DNA from: Neptunomonas japonica DSM 18939 | GTDB taxonomy: Bacteria > Pseudomonadota > Gammaproteobacteria > Pseudomonadales > Balneatricaceae | DNA length: 64,000 nt | Reading direction: 5' to 3' | NCBI RefSeq assembly: GCF_000422765.1 | Contig: NZ_AUGR01000016.1 | Coordinates: 93,090-157,089 of the forward strand | In this document: positions 42,717 to 52,293 of the stretch, piece after piece | Layout: every line of letters begins with the position of its first letter | How positions within the stretch are numbered: position 1 is the first letter of the stretch | Notes under the pieces: model-generated | What the model was told of the DNA's origin: nothing | Database searches by the model: none | The model's input: only the letters and a program-made list of their open reading frames with translations | Position numbers and translations under genes: made by a program

Positions 42717-44525
42717 TTACTCAATAAGTTTTGGGGTGCCGTTTTCAAAAATGGCCCATTGTAGGTGTCGGTTAACTTTATTTTCTTCAGTTAACGACAG
42801 CATACCTGTCTCGCCTTGTAAGCGAGCGCCTTGAGTTGCGCCTAGTTGTTGCAAGTACGGATATAAGTTGTATGCATCAATCCCTAAAGCGTAAAGTCTG
42901 CCAAAACGAGTGCCTGTATTGTTGCGTATGGCATTAAGCGCACGTCTATTGTCTGACGGAGGAGATAGTACCCAAGGGATATCCCCAAACATGATGCCGT
43001 TGAGGTCGATATCTGCCGCTGTATTGGTTGCGCCCGAAAAAATCTGCGAGGTAGCATAAACAGGTAGGTCGCCAGCGAAATAGAATGACAAGATTGGTTT
43101 GATTAGTCGTGCATCTTGTGGGCGAGCAGCAAGTAGAATGGTGTCTGCATCTTGTCGGCGTCTTTCTTCAAACTCAAAATTGAGCCCTGTTGCTTTTCTT
43201 AGTTTGATTGCTCGCGCTTTACTCTCATCTGTTTTTAATAATTCAGAGATATTTTGATTAAGTTCTTCTGTGCTAAAAGATGCTCGAGAAACAATGGTGC
43301 CGCCAAGTGAGTTAAACGTATCTGCAAAAGCGGTTTCTGCTCGCTTACCCCAGGCGCTATTAGGGGTGAGAATTAAAGCATAACGTTTGCCCGCATTAAT
43401 TGCCTGAGTGGCGGCGTCGCGGGCTTCATCTTCTGCTGATAGTCCGAACTGGTAAAGGTTGCTTGCGCTTCCGTTAGTATAGTTAAGTGCTAAAAAAGGA
43501 AGAGGTAGTGCGCCAAACTGACTAAGAGCGCTGACTTTGTCTTTTTCAAGTGGCCCGATGATCAGCTGAATGTCTTTTTCTTGTGCTGCTTGTAGTATTT
43601 CATCGGCTGTTGCGTAAAGAGCGCTATCTAAGAATACGAGTTCGGGCGCGCTGTTGCGTTCTTGGTTGGCAAAGTGTGCGGTACTAATGCCGTCTTGTAT
43701 TGCTTTGCCTACTTTCGCTAAAGAGCCTGATGTGGGTAGCAAGATGCCTATGCGAGCAACATTGAGTAAATCAATGCTTTGTGGGGAAGCAAGGTTGCCG
43801 GGCATAAGTTGTGCCGCGGGATGGGCTTGCCATAGGTTTAACCAGTTCTCAATATTGTTGGTTTGCGTTTGGATATCGGCAATGGATCGAGACGCTAGCG
43901 CTAATTCCAGCCAGCCCTGTAGTAGGTAGTTATTATTTGGTTGCTGTAGAGCGCTCTGTAATTCTGCATCATTAGTTGTTTGTAGTGCTTGCCAGATTCG
44001 ATCGTGTAGAAGCTGTAGCTTTTCTTGGTCCTGAATATAATCAGTGCCTTCAATGAGTATTTTGGCTTCTTCTAGAGATTGCCCATTGAGTCCATAAGCA
44101 TCAGCATACAGTTGCTCAGATAGTAGGGCGTCATCTTCAGGTAGTGTGCTGAGTGATGGCATATAAGCAAGGTAGCTAAGTGCTTTTTCGCCATCGTTGT
44201 TATCTAGTGCCTGTTGTGTCTGCAGTTTGATGATATTGAACTGCAGTGTTGGTGGTAAATTTGCAGTGTCGATATCTTTTAGGATATCGCTCGCGCGACC
44301 CTGTTCACCTTGGGATGCGAGTAATTGAGCTGCTTGTAACTTGAGCTCTGCTGCGCGAATAGGTGAGGATCGTTGTGCTTGTGAAAGCAGTGAGTCGATA
44401 TTAGCTTCTTGGGAAGATGATGGCAGGCTGCCTGTTACCAATGGTGGTGACATTGGCGGCATAGCACAACCAGCAATAAAGCTTGTTAAGGTAACAATTA
44501 GAGACAGGCGTTTCAAAATCATCAT
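42717..44525 (-). CDS. lpoA: Penicillin-binding protein activator LpoA
   Basis: An outer-membrane lipoprotein of about 602 residues that activates PBP1A. It has a lipobox signal peptide ([13 protein letters not shown]), an N-terminal TPR-like helical region and a C-terminal domain like periplasmic type I binding proteins ([22 protein letters not shown]). The start is placed at the ATG at 44525 (MMILKRLS); a GTG at 44537 would add four residues. It is divergent from rsmI, the usual arrangement, with start codons only 34 bases apart, so promoters must overlap the coding regions. Confidence 0.93.
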   Translation of the reverse strand: MMILKRLSLIVTLTSFIAGCAMPPMSPPLVTGSLPSSSQEANIDSLLSQAQRSSPIRAAELKLQAAQLLASQGEQGRASDILKDIDTANLPPTLQFNIIKLQTQQALDNNDGEKALSYLAYMPSLSTLPEDDALLSEQLYADAYGLNGQSLEEAKILIEGTDYIQDQEKLQLLHDRIWQALQTTNDAELQSALQQPNNNYLLQGWLELALASRSIADIQTQTNNIENWLNLWQAHPAAQLMPGNLASPQSIDLLNVARIGILLPTSGSLAKVGKAIQDGISTAHFANQERNSAPELVFLDSALYATADEILQAAQEKDIQLIIGPLEKDKVSALSQFGALPLPFLALNYTNGSASNLYQFGLSAEDEARDAATQAINAGKRYALILTPNSAWGKRAETAFADTFNSLGGTIVSRASFSTEELNQNISELLKTDESKARAIKLRKATGLNFEFEERRRQDADTILLAARPQDARLIKPILSFYFAGDLPVYATSQIFSGATNTAADIDLNGIMFGDIPWVLSPPSDNRRALNAIRNNTGTRFGRLYALGIDAYNLYPYLQQLGATQGARLQGETGMLSLTEENKVNRHLQWAIFENGTPKLIE

Positions 44526-44559
44526 ATACTCTATCACCCTGATGATGGATGGAAAAATT

Positions 44560-45396
44560 ATGTCTGACGCGGTTTTTTATGTTGTAGCCACGCCTATCGG
44601 CAATCTTGGAGATTTAACGCCCCGGGCAGTGGATGTTTTGCAGTCCGTTGCCTTGATTGCTGCCGAAGATACTAGACACAGTGGTCGTTTAATGGCGCAC
44701 TTTAACATTAAAACTCCTATGATTTCAGTGCATGATCATAATGAGCGTCAACGACTGCAGACAATACTGGATAAATTGGCTGCTGGCGACAGTATTGCAC
44801 TGATTTCTGACGCTGGGACGCCATTAATTTCTGATCCTGGTTTTATTGTGGTGCGTGGAGTACGCGAGGCGGGTTATAAAGTTGTACCTGTGCCAGGGTG
44901 TTGCGCTGTAATTACGGCTATGTGTGCAGCGGGTTTGCCAACTGATCGGTTTATTTTTGAAGGCTTTCTGCCTGCGAAAAGATCAGGGCGTCAGCAAAAA
45001 CTATCGATGATTGAATTTGAAACTCGAACGGTGGTCTATTATGAGTCTACACACCGGATTCTTGATTCTTTGCAGGACATGATCGAAGTATTGGGTCCAG
45101 AGCGTTACGTGGTTTTGGCAAGAGAGCTAACCAAAACGTTTGAGACGATACACGGTGATAATGTTGCTGCTCTGCTTGAGTGGGTTAAGCAGGATGCTAA
45201 CCAGCAAAAGGGTGAGTTTGTTGTGCTGATTCAAGGTGTTGAGCTTGTTGAAGAAGAAGGCTTATCCGTGGAGTCTTTGAAAGTACTGGACGTGTTGCTG
45301 AGTGAATTGCCAGTCAAGCAGGCTGCGGCCTTGACTGCAAAAATCACAGGCGAGAAGAAGAATGCGCTTTATCAAGAGGCTTTATCTCGTAAGTAG
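44560..45396 (+). CDS. rsmI: 16S rRNA (cytidine-1402-2'-O)-methyltransferase
   Basis: A 278-residue tetrapyrrole-methylase-fold enzyme that methylates C1402 in the ribosomal P site. Family motifs are [42 protein letters not shown] and [10 protein letters not shown]. The ATG at 44560, preceded by GGATGG, gives the usual length; the frame stays open further upstream through lpoA on the other strand. It is followed by rnpB. Confidence 0.95.
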   Translation: MSDAVFYVVATPIGNLGDLTPRAVDVLQSVALIAAEDTRHSGRLMAHFNIKTPMISVHDHNERQRLQTILDKLAAGDSIALISDAGTPLISDPGFIVVRGVREAGYKVVPVPGCCAVITAMCAAGLPTDRFIFEGFLPAKRSGRQQKLSMIEFETRTVVYYESTHRILDSLQDMIEVLGPERYVVLARELTKTFETIHGDNVAALLEWVKQDANQQKGEFVVLIQGVELVEEEGLSVESLKVLDVLLSELPVKQAAALTAKITGEKKNALYQEALSRK

Positions 45397-45431
45397 TTGC
45401 TTCTCGTCTGATTGTTGGTATCCTTGCGCCC

Positions 45432-45804
<373 letters not shown>

Positions 45805-46227
45805 CTTTTTTCCTCTAAAAATTCAAATACTTGTTAATTCAAGCTGCTTTAAGTCTTTCTTGCATACCCGGTGCGGTCTTTTCATTATCAATGTTTGGCA
45901 TAAAGCTCTTTATCTTAAATAGATTGTAAAATCTTCAGCGAATGTTAACGCTTTATGCCTGAAACTAAGGCTATATATAAAATTGTATGCGCAGGTCAGT
46001 CTTTGTAATGTAGCAAACCGCTTTGTGAGTATTTATTTCTTAGTAAATATTGTTAGGCGACAGCGCGCGCTATTTGAGCTAGTCTTCGTGAGGCTAATGG
46101 ATTGGCAGCTTTCTCTACTGAAAATATTTTAGTGTGAAAGGGCGTTTCTGAGGCGAGCTTTGTAGTATATGCAAATACGATTTTTTTATCCTAGATAATA
46201 AAGAATAGATATTTCCTGAGGCGCTAT
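45805..46227. other. Intergenic region before the Slam pair, no gene seen
   Basis: 423 AT-rich bases. After the rnpB terminator I see no open reading frame with a start signal, no tRNA and no strong hairpin. GAGATAATAAAGAATAGATATT-like sequence near 46192-46212 only weakly resembles a Fur box (GATAAT repeats). The gene at 46228 is preceded by CTGAGG at about 46216-46221. Confidence 0.5.
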
Positions 46228-47142
46228 ATGAAAAAAACTGCTCTATTTATACCATTAAGTATTTTATCTACTTCCTTGCTACTTGTCGGTTGTGGGGGAG
46301 GGGGAGGCTCGTCTGTTAGAGTGGCTGCTGTTCCGGTAGCGCCGACTACTATAAGAGACAATTCGCCAGTAACGTTTGATACTATTACTAATGAGATTGA
46401 TGTCACGGCTATTGCATCGATTGCTACAGGGGCGGTAGATCGGGGTGTTAGCGAAACTTCAACAGCTAGGCTGACTTATGATGCCAGTGGTAATTTGAGC
46501 AAATTAGTTATTACTACACCTAACTCATCTCCAGGTTCGTCGGTAAGCTGGGATGTGGCAACTGATACAAGGCAAGCAGTGGTTGGGTTGGCAGACCATG
46601 TTGCGCTAACTGATGCTGCTACTACTTATAATGTATTGGCTATAGACCCAAAGTCTTCAGCTTTTGACTATCAAACATTTGGTGTTTGGAAACCTGGTGC
46701 TGGTGTTTCGGCAGGAGCAATTGGCGTATTGAGTGCTGGCTTGAAAACGGTTGGAGCTTCAGTGCCAACGACAGGTAATGTAACCTTTACGGGTAAGCTG
46801 CTTGGTGTATATATAAGCCCGGCTGGGCAGGGACGATTTGTGACTGGTGAGACTGCTATTAATTCTGATTTTGCAGCGCGGACTATAGGCTTCTCGACAA
46901 GTAATACAAAGCTCGATGGCACAACGCTAACGCCTAATTTAGATATAGCGACTACTGCACTTACATATACTGGGGCTAACTCGTTTTCTGGGGTTGTAAC
47001 CGCTACAGGTGCAGGTGCAGGATTGTCTGGAACGGCAAATGGTGCTTTTTATGGCCCTAATGCTGAAGAGGTTGGTGGAGTCTTTACTGTTAAGGCAAGT
47101 TCAGGAATCGAGTTTTATACAGGCTCGTTCGGTGCTCAATAA
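46228..47142 (+). CDS. TbpB-like surface lipoprotein, predicted Slam substrate
   Basis: A 304-residue lipoprotein. The signal peptide ends with the lipobox LLVGC, followed by a GGGGG linker, the usual flexible tether of surface lipoproteins. The C-terminal part has NGAFYGPNAEEVGGVFTV, the hallmark of the transferrin-binding-protein B beta-barrel domain (TbpB_B_D). An N-terminal handle-like region precedes it. Proteins of this class bind haem, haemophilin-type or metal-carrying ligands on the outer surface. The gene encoding a Slam translocon starts 7 bases after its stop, which is strong evidence that this is its cargo. The ligand is unknown. Confidence 0.85.
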   Translation: MKKTALFIPLSILSTSLLLVGCGGGGGSSVRVAAVPVAPTTIRDNSPVTFDTITNEIDVTAIASIATGAVDRGVSETSTARLTYDASGNLSKLVITTPNSSPGSSVSWDVATDTRQAVVGLADHVALTDAATTYNVLAIDPKSSAFDYQTFGVWKPGAGVSAGAIGVLSAGLKTVGASVPTTGNVTFTGKLLGVYISPAGQGRFVTGETAINSDFAARTIGFSTSNTKLDGTTLTPNLDIATTALTYTGANSFSGVVTATGAGAGLSGTANGAFYGPNAEEVGGVFTVKASSGIEFYTGSFGAQ

Positions 47143-47148
47143 TAGCCA

Positions 47149-48375
47149 ATGAAGAATGTATCACTAATAAGCACTGTCTCCTTCTTAATGGTTTTTGGGC
47201 AGTGTTCGTTTGCATCTGAAAGTGAAGTGACTGTAGATAAAGCTGCTGTTGCTTCTGCTAAGCAGCGTTCTCTTCAAAAACTGTTTGTAATGGGGTTGCT
47301 TACTCTCGAGCAAAGGGATTATAAAGCTTCTATTGCGATTTTTTCAGAGATGCTAAAGCAAACTGATAGTCCGCGAGTTCGGCTTGAGTTGGCGCGTTCT
47401 TTGTTTTTGGATCGTCAGTTTAATGCGAGTAAAGCAAATTTCCAGAAAGTGCTTTTTAAGGAAGGTGTTCCTTGGGGGGTGAAACAAAATATTCGCCAGT
47501 ATCTTAATCAGATTGATAATGATATTGGTTTTATTAAGTTTGGTCTGTCTTTTGTTAGTGACTCTAACCCTAGTAATTTTACCTCAAGTGAAGAGGTCAG
47601 TATTTCTGGTCGCTCCTTCAAGGTCGTTCGCCCGGAAGGAGATCAGGAAGTAAAAGGTATTCGCTATAATATGAATAGCGGCCTTCCTTTGTCATCGGAT
47701 TCGCGCACTCAGGCTTTTTTAAATGTCTCCTTTAGTGACTTTCAGGGCGGTGACTTGGATCGTTGGTTGGGCGATGTAGGGATTGTTTCGTCTTTTGAGG
47801 CGCTGCCTAAAGTTAAAGCTAAGGCTGGATTGGAGTACTCGGAAAAAAATGGCAAGAAGCAGTATGACTTTTCTTATTTAAGTGTTTTTTATACACCTAG
47901 TGTTATCGATCAGTTTAGTTTTCGTCATGAGGCGAGAATAGCTAAGCTTGTTGTTGATGGCGCGTCTCATCTTGATGCCGATGTCTACAGAGTTGCGACG
48001 ATTTTTACTAACCCATTGAAAAACGGAATGTTTCTTGATGGGGGAGTAACAATTGATAAATCAGTTGCTCGAGAGGTTCCTTACTCCTATCACGAAGGCG
48101 TTTTGTCTTTAGGGCTTGATTTACCTGTTAACGATTGGGCTTTTAAGTTATCTAGCTCTTTAGGTATGCGCTTATATGGCGATGTTGATCCATTTTTCGG
48201 TGAGCGACGCCGCGATACTAATAAGAAGCTTGGTTTCTTGTTAAGCAATAAAAAGATTCATTCATATGGGTATAAGCCCGAAGTCGGTGTGACATATGAG
48301 AAAAATGATTCTTCTCTGGCGTTCTTCGAATACGATAAAATTAGTCTGGTTTTTAGCCTTAAAGAAAGTTACTAG
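47149..48375 (+). CDS. Surface lipoprotein assembly modifier (Slam)
   Basis: A 408-residue outer-membrane protein. After a signal peptide (cleaved after SFA, about residue 23) comes a TPR-containing periplasmic domain (YKASIAIFSEMLKQTDSPRVRLELARSLFLD in part; FNASKANFQKVL), then FIKFGLSFVSDSNPSNF, which opens a beta-barrel with aromatic-ended strands up to the last KISLVFSLKESY. This matches Slam (DUF560), which moves TbpB-like lipoproteins to the cell surface. It is coupled to its predicted substrate gene. No TonB-dependent receptor gene adjoins, although related loci often have one. Confidence 0.85.
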   Translation: MKNVSLISTVSFLMVFGQCSFASESEVTVDKAAVASAKQRSLQKLFVMGLLTLEQRDYKASIAIFSEMLKQTDSPRVRLELARSLFLDRQFNASKANFQKVLFKEGVPWGVKQNIRQYLNQIDNDIGFIKFGLSFVSDSNPSNFTSSEEVSISGRSFKVVRPEGDQEVKGIRYNMNSGLPLSSDSRTQAFLNVSFSDFQGGDLDRWLGDVGIVSSFEALPKVKAKAGLEYSEKNGKKQYDFSYLSVFYTPSVIDQFSFRHEARIAKLVVDGASHLDADVYRVATIFTNPLKNGMFLDGGVTIDKSVAREVPYSYHEGVLSLGLDLPVNDWAFKLSSSLGMRLYGDVDPFFGERRRDTNKKLGFLLSNKKIHSYGYKPEVGVTYEKNDSSLAFFEYDKISLVFSLKESY

Positions 48376-48725
48376 TATTGGCTTTATTGTTAGAATAAGG
48401 CCGATGACTTGATCTGAGTCTCTCTGTGCTTGGTTTTTTTGTTTTATCTCAGGCAAGTATTACTTTTGGTTGATGTAGTGGTTTGGCTGTTTTTGAATAT
48501 TTCTTATGTTATCTCTTTTTTCTTCCTTCATTCCAAAAAAATCCTGCAAGTCTTGTCTTTGTCGTGTCTGCAATTAATTGACTGAATTATAAGCGCTTTA
48601 TCTGGCTTTGAATAATAGTGCTTCAATTACTGCAGAATCGATGCTGTTTTTCCTTGTATTTAGGGCGTTGTCGGCGTTGTACCACACTTGCAAAAAAGGG
48701 GGGTAGTTTCTATAGTATGTATTAG
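48376..48725. other. Intergenic region upstream of the division cluster
   Basis: About 350 bases without a visible gene. The region is T-rich and presumably holds the Slam transcript end and the promoter of the mraZ operon. No convincing terminator hairpin or -35/-10 pair could be fixed by eye. TTGCAAAAAAGGGG near 48690 and TATAGT at about 48711 may be promoter parts. Confidence 0.4.
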
Positions 48726-48750
48726 TGGGTAAATGTGGGTAAATGTGGTT
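48726..48750 (+). promoter_or_regulatory. MraZ operator: three TGGGT-type boxes
   Basis: TGGGT (48726-48730), TGGGT (48736-48740) and TGGTT (48746-48750) recur exactly every 10 bases, one helical turn apart. This matches the known MraZ-binding repeats (TGGGN spaced by 5 bases) in front of dcw clusters. The site ends 28 bases before the mraZ ATG, so MraZ probably represses its own operon. Confidence 0.85.
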
Positions 48751-48778
48751 TTTTATGAAGAAATTGGGTAGGTAAACG

Positions 48779-49231
48779 ATGTTTCGCGGCGTTAATCAGA
48801 TAAATCTGGATGTGAAAGGCCGAATGGCCATTCCCGCCCGCTACCGAGAGATGATCTCGGTTCAGTGTGCTGGGCATCTAGTTTTAACGATTGATACTGA
48901 AGAGCGTTGTCTGTTGCTTTACCCCATTGATGAGTGGGAAATCATACAAGCGAAGATTGATGCGTTGCCGAGTCTTAATCCTGTAGCGCGACGCTTACAG
49001 CGTTTGTTAGTTGGGCATGCGTCAGATTTAGATATGGATAGTCATGGTCGCTTGTTAATACCTGCGCTGCTTCGTGAATATGCTGGGTTAGAGAAAAAGA
49101 CCATTTTGCTAGGTCAGGGGCGGAAGTTTGAAATTTGGGACGAGGCGAATTGGAACGTAACTCGCGACAGATACTTACAGGAAGTCGAAACTGAGGAGTT
49201 GCCTGATGCGCTACTCAATTTGTCACTTTAA
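48779..49231 (+). CDS. mraZ: Transcriptional regulator MraZ
   Basis: A 150-residue AbrB-like DNA-binding protein with two MraZ repeats (FRGVNQINLDVKGRMAIPARYRE and ASDLDMDSHGRLLIPALLREYAG, both shown in part of their length). It forms a multimeric ring and binds the repeats upstream of its own gene. GGGTAGG precedes the ATG. It opens the division and cell wall (dcw) operon, as usual. Confidence 0.97.
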   Translation: MFRGVNQINLDVKGRMAIPARYREMISVQCAGHLVLTIDTEERCLLLYPIDEWEIIQAKIDALPSLNPVARRLQRLLVGHASDLDMDSHGRLLIPALLREYAGLEKKTILLGQGRKFEIWDEANWNVTRDRYLQEVETEELPDALLNLSL

Positions 49232-49237
49232 TATTTT

Positions 49238-50194
49238 ATGCAGGGTCTTTCTGTGAGCACTGAATCATTACAACACATTACTGTATTACTTGATGAAGCC
49301 GTGGCTGCATTGGTTCAGGATCCTGATGGATTCTACGTCGATGGTACATTTGGTCGAGGTGGGCATTCATCACTGGTTCTTAATCAGCTGTCGGCTAGTG
49401 GTCGTTTGATGGCGATTGATAAAGATCTTGAAGCCATTGCTTGTGCTAACACAAAATTTTCTGATGACTCTCGATTTGATATTGCTCATGGTTCTTTTTC
49501 AGAGCTGCAACAGTTTGTGACTGATCGGGATATGTTCGGTGAGGTTGATGGTATCTTGCTTGACTTGGGCGTGAGCTCCCCTCAGCTTGATGACCCGACA
49601 CGTGGTTTTAGTTTTCAGAACGACGGGCCACTGGATATGCGTATGGATACCACGACGGGTGAAAGCGTTGCTCAGTGGATTATGCGGGCGTCACAAGAAG
49701 AGATAGCGGATGTTATCTACACCTACGGTGAAGATAAGCACGGTCGACGAATGGCAAAAGCGGTAGTGGAAGCCAGAGCGGAGGCGCCGATTGAAACAAC
49801 TGGACGATTAGCAAAAATAATTTCTGATGCTAACCCGTCTTGGGAAAAGGGCAAGCACCCAGCTACACGTGCTTTTCAGGCTTTTCGGATACATATAAAC
49901 CGAGAGTTAGAAGATTTGGAAAAATGTCTGGATCAATCGCTTGAATCGCTAAAAGTAGGTGGGCGCTTAGTGATTATTAGCTTCCATTCATTAGAAGATC
50001 GAATCGTAAAACGTTTTATTCGCAAGCACGTGAAAGGTGATGACCACTTGCCTCTGAGTATTCCTATTACTAACGATATGCTGAATCAGCGGCTTAAAGC
50101 CGTCGGTAAAATGGTTAAAGCGAGTGCAACGGAAGTGGATGAAAATCCACGTTCACGCAGTGCTGTTATGCGTATAGCAACAAAAATTGCTTGA
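49238..50194 (+). CDS. rsmH: 16S rRNA (cytosine-1402-N4)-methyltransferase
   Basis: Methylates N4 of C1402, the same nucleotide targeted by RsmI. The product has the AdoMet motif VDGTFGRGGHSSLVL, LLDLGVSSPQLDDPTRGFSF and the late SFHSLEDRIVKRFI. The ATG at 49238 has no ribosome site. A GTG at 49253 (MSTESLQHITVLLDE in translation) with AGGG 8 bases upstream is the likelier start. It overlaps ftsL by 8 bases at its end. Confidence 0.96.
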   Translation: MQGLSVSTESLQHITVLLDEAVAALVQDPDGFYVDGTFGRGGHSSLVLNQLSASGRLMAIDKDLEAIACANTKFSDDSRFDIAHGSFSELQQFVTDRDMFGEVDGILLDLGVSSPQLDDPTRGFSFQNDGPLDMRMDTTTGESVAQWIMRASQEEIADVIYTYGEDKHGRRMAKAVVEARAEAPIETTGRLAKIISDANPSWEKGKHPATRAFQAFRIHINRELEDLEKCLDQSLESLKVGGRLVIISFHSLEDRIVKRFIRKHVKGDDHLPLSIPITNDMLNQRLKAVGKMVKASATEVDENPRSRSAVMRIATKIA

Positions 50195-50585
50195 TGAAGT
50201 ACCACTACGAAAACATAAAGTATTAAAGGTATTCATTTTGTTTTCATTACCAGCATGGTTGATCAGAAACAAAGATGTTACTGCATTGCCGGTTCTTGGC
50301 TTGGGTGCAGTAGCTCGACCTGTTTTTATCGTTTCTGTATTGGTTGTGTTGATCGTCTGTAGTTCATTATCTGTTACTTATTCTGCTTTTCAATACAGAC
50401 TTTTGTTTAATAAACAACAGATTCTGGTGCAGCAGTGGGATGAGTTTCAGGTTGAATGGGGGCAGTTACTTCTTGAGCAAAGCACGTTGGGGACTAATAA
50501 TCGAGTTGAGCAGGTCGCTCGAAAACAATTGAAGATGATGACGCCACAGCCCGCCATGATAGAGATTGTTCAATATGAACGATAA
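50187..50585 (+). CDS. ftsL: Cell division protein FtsL
   Basis: A small bitopic membrane protein: cytoplasmic N-terminus, one helix (PVFIVSVLVVLIVCSSLSVTYSA in part) and a periplasmic coiled coil. It forms a complex with FtsB and FtsQ and activates FtsWI. The N-terminus is unclear because no in-frame ATG exists. A TTG at 50187 opens the frame. A later TTG near 50238, preceded by AAAGG, would give a product closer to the usual 95-120 residues. It overlaps both rsmH and ftsI. Confidence 0.9.
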   Translation: MLDEVPLRKHKVLKVFILFSLPAWLIRNKDVTALPVLGLGAVARPVFIVSVLVVLIVCSSLSVTYSAFQYRLLFNKQQILVQQWDEFQVEWGQLLLEQSTLGTNNRVEQVARKQLKMMTPQPAMIEIVQYER

Positions 50586-52293
50586 TACTGATCTTCCCGT
50601 TGTTGAATCCGCAGGGCGTAGTTGGCGTTTAATCTTGGTATTTGTGTTATTGATCCTTGTTGCCGGTGGCATTGTCACTAAATTAGTTTCTCTTTACACA
50701 TTGGATCAAGATTTCTTGCAGCGCCAAGGTGATGCTCGTAGTTTGAGAACAACACTGGTGCCTTCGCATCGAGGCATTATAACCGATAGAAATGGAGAAC
50801 CTCTGGCTGTTAGTGCGCCTGTAGCCACTATCTGGGCCGATCCTAGTAAAGCGGATACGCACCATCAAGGATTGAAGCGCCTTGCTTTTTTATTAGATGT
50901 TAAGCGCAGTGACTTGGTAACTAAGCTTGAGAAAAATAGTAGTCGCCAGTTTATCTACCTTAAACGTCAGGTAGCACCTGAATTAGCAGAGCAAATTGAT
51001 ACGTTAAAAGTGCCAGGTGTTCACGTAGATGTGGACTATAAGCGTTATTATCCTGCGGGTGAAGTCTCGACTCATTTAGTTGGTTTTACAGGCATCGAAG
51101 GCAACGGCCAAGAAGGGATGGAGTTGGCCTATGATGAATGGTTGAGCGGCGATCCTGGGCGTAAATTGGTAATGCAAGATCGCTTGGGTCGCACCATTAA
51201 ACATATTAAATCTATAGAGCAAGCTAAACCAGGGCAAGACATTCAACTAAGTATCGATTTGCGTCTTCAGTATATGGCGTATCGTGAGTTGAAAGCAGCG
51301 GTGCAGGCACATAAAGCCGATTCTGCATCAGCTGTGGTGTTAGATGCGAAAACGGGTGAGGTATTAGCGATGGTTAATCAGCCTTCTTATAACCCAAACG
51401 ATCGCAGCAGTATTGATGTGAAAGGTCTGCGTAATCGTGCTGTAACAGATCTGTTTGAGCCGGGTTCCACTATGAAGCCTTTGACCATTGCTGCGGCGTT
51501 GATGAGTGGTAAATACACCACCAAATCTGTTGTTGATACTACCCCGGGGTATATGAAAATTCGCAGTAGTACTATTCGTGATCATCGTAACTATGGAAAG
51601 CTGAGCCTCACGTCAATTATTACCAAATCAAGTAATGTAGGTGCGACGAAGCTTGCGTTGAGCTTGCACGAAGATGCGATTAGAAACCTATTTCATAATG
51701 TTGGCTTAGGCCAATCTTCAGGAACAGGGTTCCCAGGGGAGCGAAATGGTAGTCTGCCATATTACCCAGCTAAACGTGTGGTTGAGCGCGCCACCATGTC
51801 TTATGGTTACGGCTTGTCGGTAACACCATTGCAATTAGCGCAGGCATATTTACCTTTAGCAAATGAAGGTGTTGCTTTACCTGCCAGCTTGATCAAGCTC
51901 GATGAAGCGCCTAAAGGTAGTCGCATTATGCCCACGACGATAGCAAATAGTGTCTTAAGAATGATGGAAACCGTCACTCAACGTGGAGGTACGGGGCGCC
52001 GTGCTGCTGTGCACGGCTACCGAGTAGCGGGTAAAACGGGTACTTCACATAAAGCGAGTAGGGGCGGTTATTCAGATGATAAGTATATCGCGGTGTTCTC
52101 TGGTGTTGTTCCCGTTTCAGACCCGCGCATTGTTGTTGTCGTCATGGTAAATAATCCAAAAGGCCAGGAATACTATGGTGGTGAGGTTGCTGCGCCCGTT
52201 TTTTCTCGTGTATCTAGTAATGCATTGCGCTTACTAAACGTAGCACCAGATCAGTGGCCAGATAAACCGGTACAGACGATGGTGATGAAATGA
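50575..52293 (+). CDS. ftsI: Peptidoglycan D,D-transpeptidase FtsI (PBP3)
   Basis: The septal transpeptidase, 572 residues. It has a membrane anchor near residues 17-40, the pedestal motif RGIITDRNGEPLAVS and the penicillin-binding triad: Ser298 in STMKP (SxxK), SSN and KTGTSHK. The ATG at 50575 is used in place of the TTG at 50566. It overlaps ftsL by 11 bases and murE by 4. Confidence 0.97.
   Translation: MNDNTDLPVVESAGRSWRLILVFVLLILVAGGIVTKLVSLYTLDQDFLQRQGDARSLRTTLVPSHRGIITDRNGEPLAVSAPVATIWADPSKADTHHQGLKRLAFLLDVKRSDLVTKLEKNSSRQFIYLKRQVAPELAEQIDTLKVPGVHVDVDYKRYYPAGEVSTHLVGFTGIEGNGQEGMELAYDEWLSGDPGRKLVMQDRLGRTIKHIKSIEQAKPGQDIQLSIDLRLQYMAYRELKAAVQAHKADSASAVVLDAKTGEVLAMVNQPSYNPNDRSSIDVKGLRNRAVTDLFEPGSTMKPLTIAAALMSGKYTTKSVVDTTPGYMKIRSSTIRDHRNYGKLSLTSIITKSSNVGATKLALSLHEDAIRNLFHNVGLGQSSGTGFPGERNGSLPYYPAKRVVERATMSYGYGLSVTPLQLAQAYLPLANEGVALPASLIKLDEAPKGSRIMPTTIANSVLRMMETVTQRGGTGRRAAVHGYRVAGKTGTSHKASRGGYSDDKYIAVFSGVVPVSDPRIVVVVMVNNPKGQEYYGGEVAAPVFSRVSSNALRLLNVAPDQWPDKPVQTMVMK

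Noticed and set aside
46190..46215. GATAAT-like words before the TbpB-like gene suggested a Fur box.
   Set aside because: Only one half matches well and the region is generally AT-rich. The match is too weak to call.
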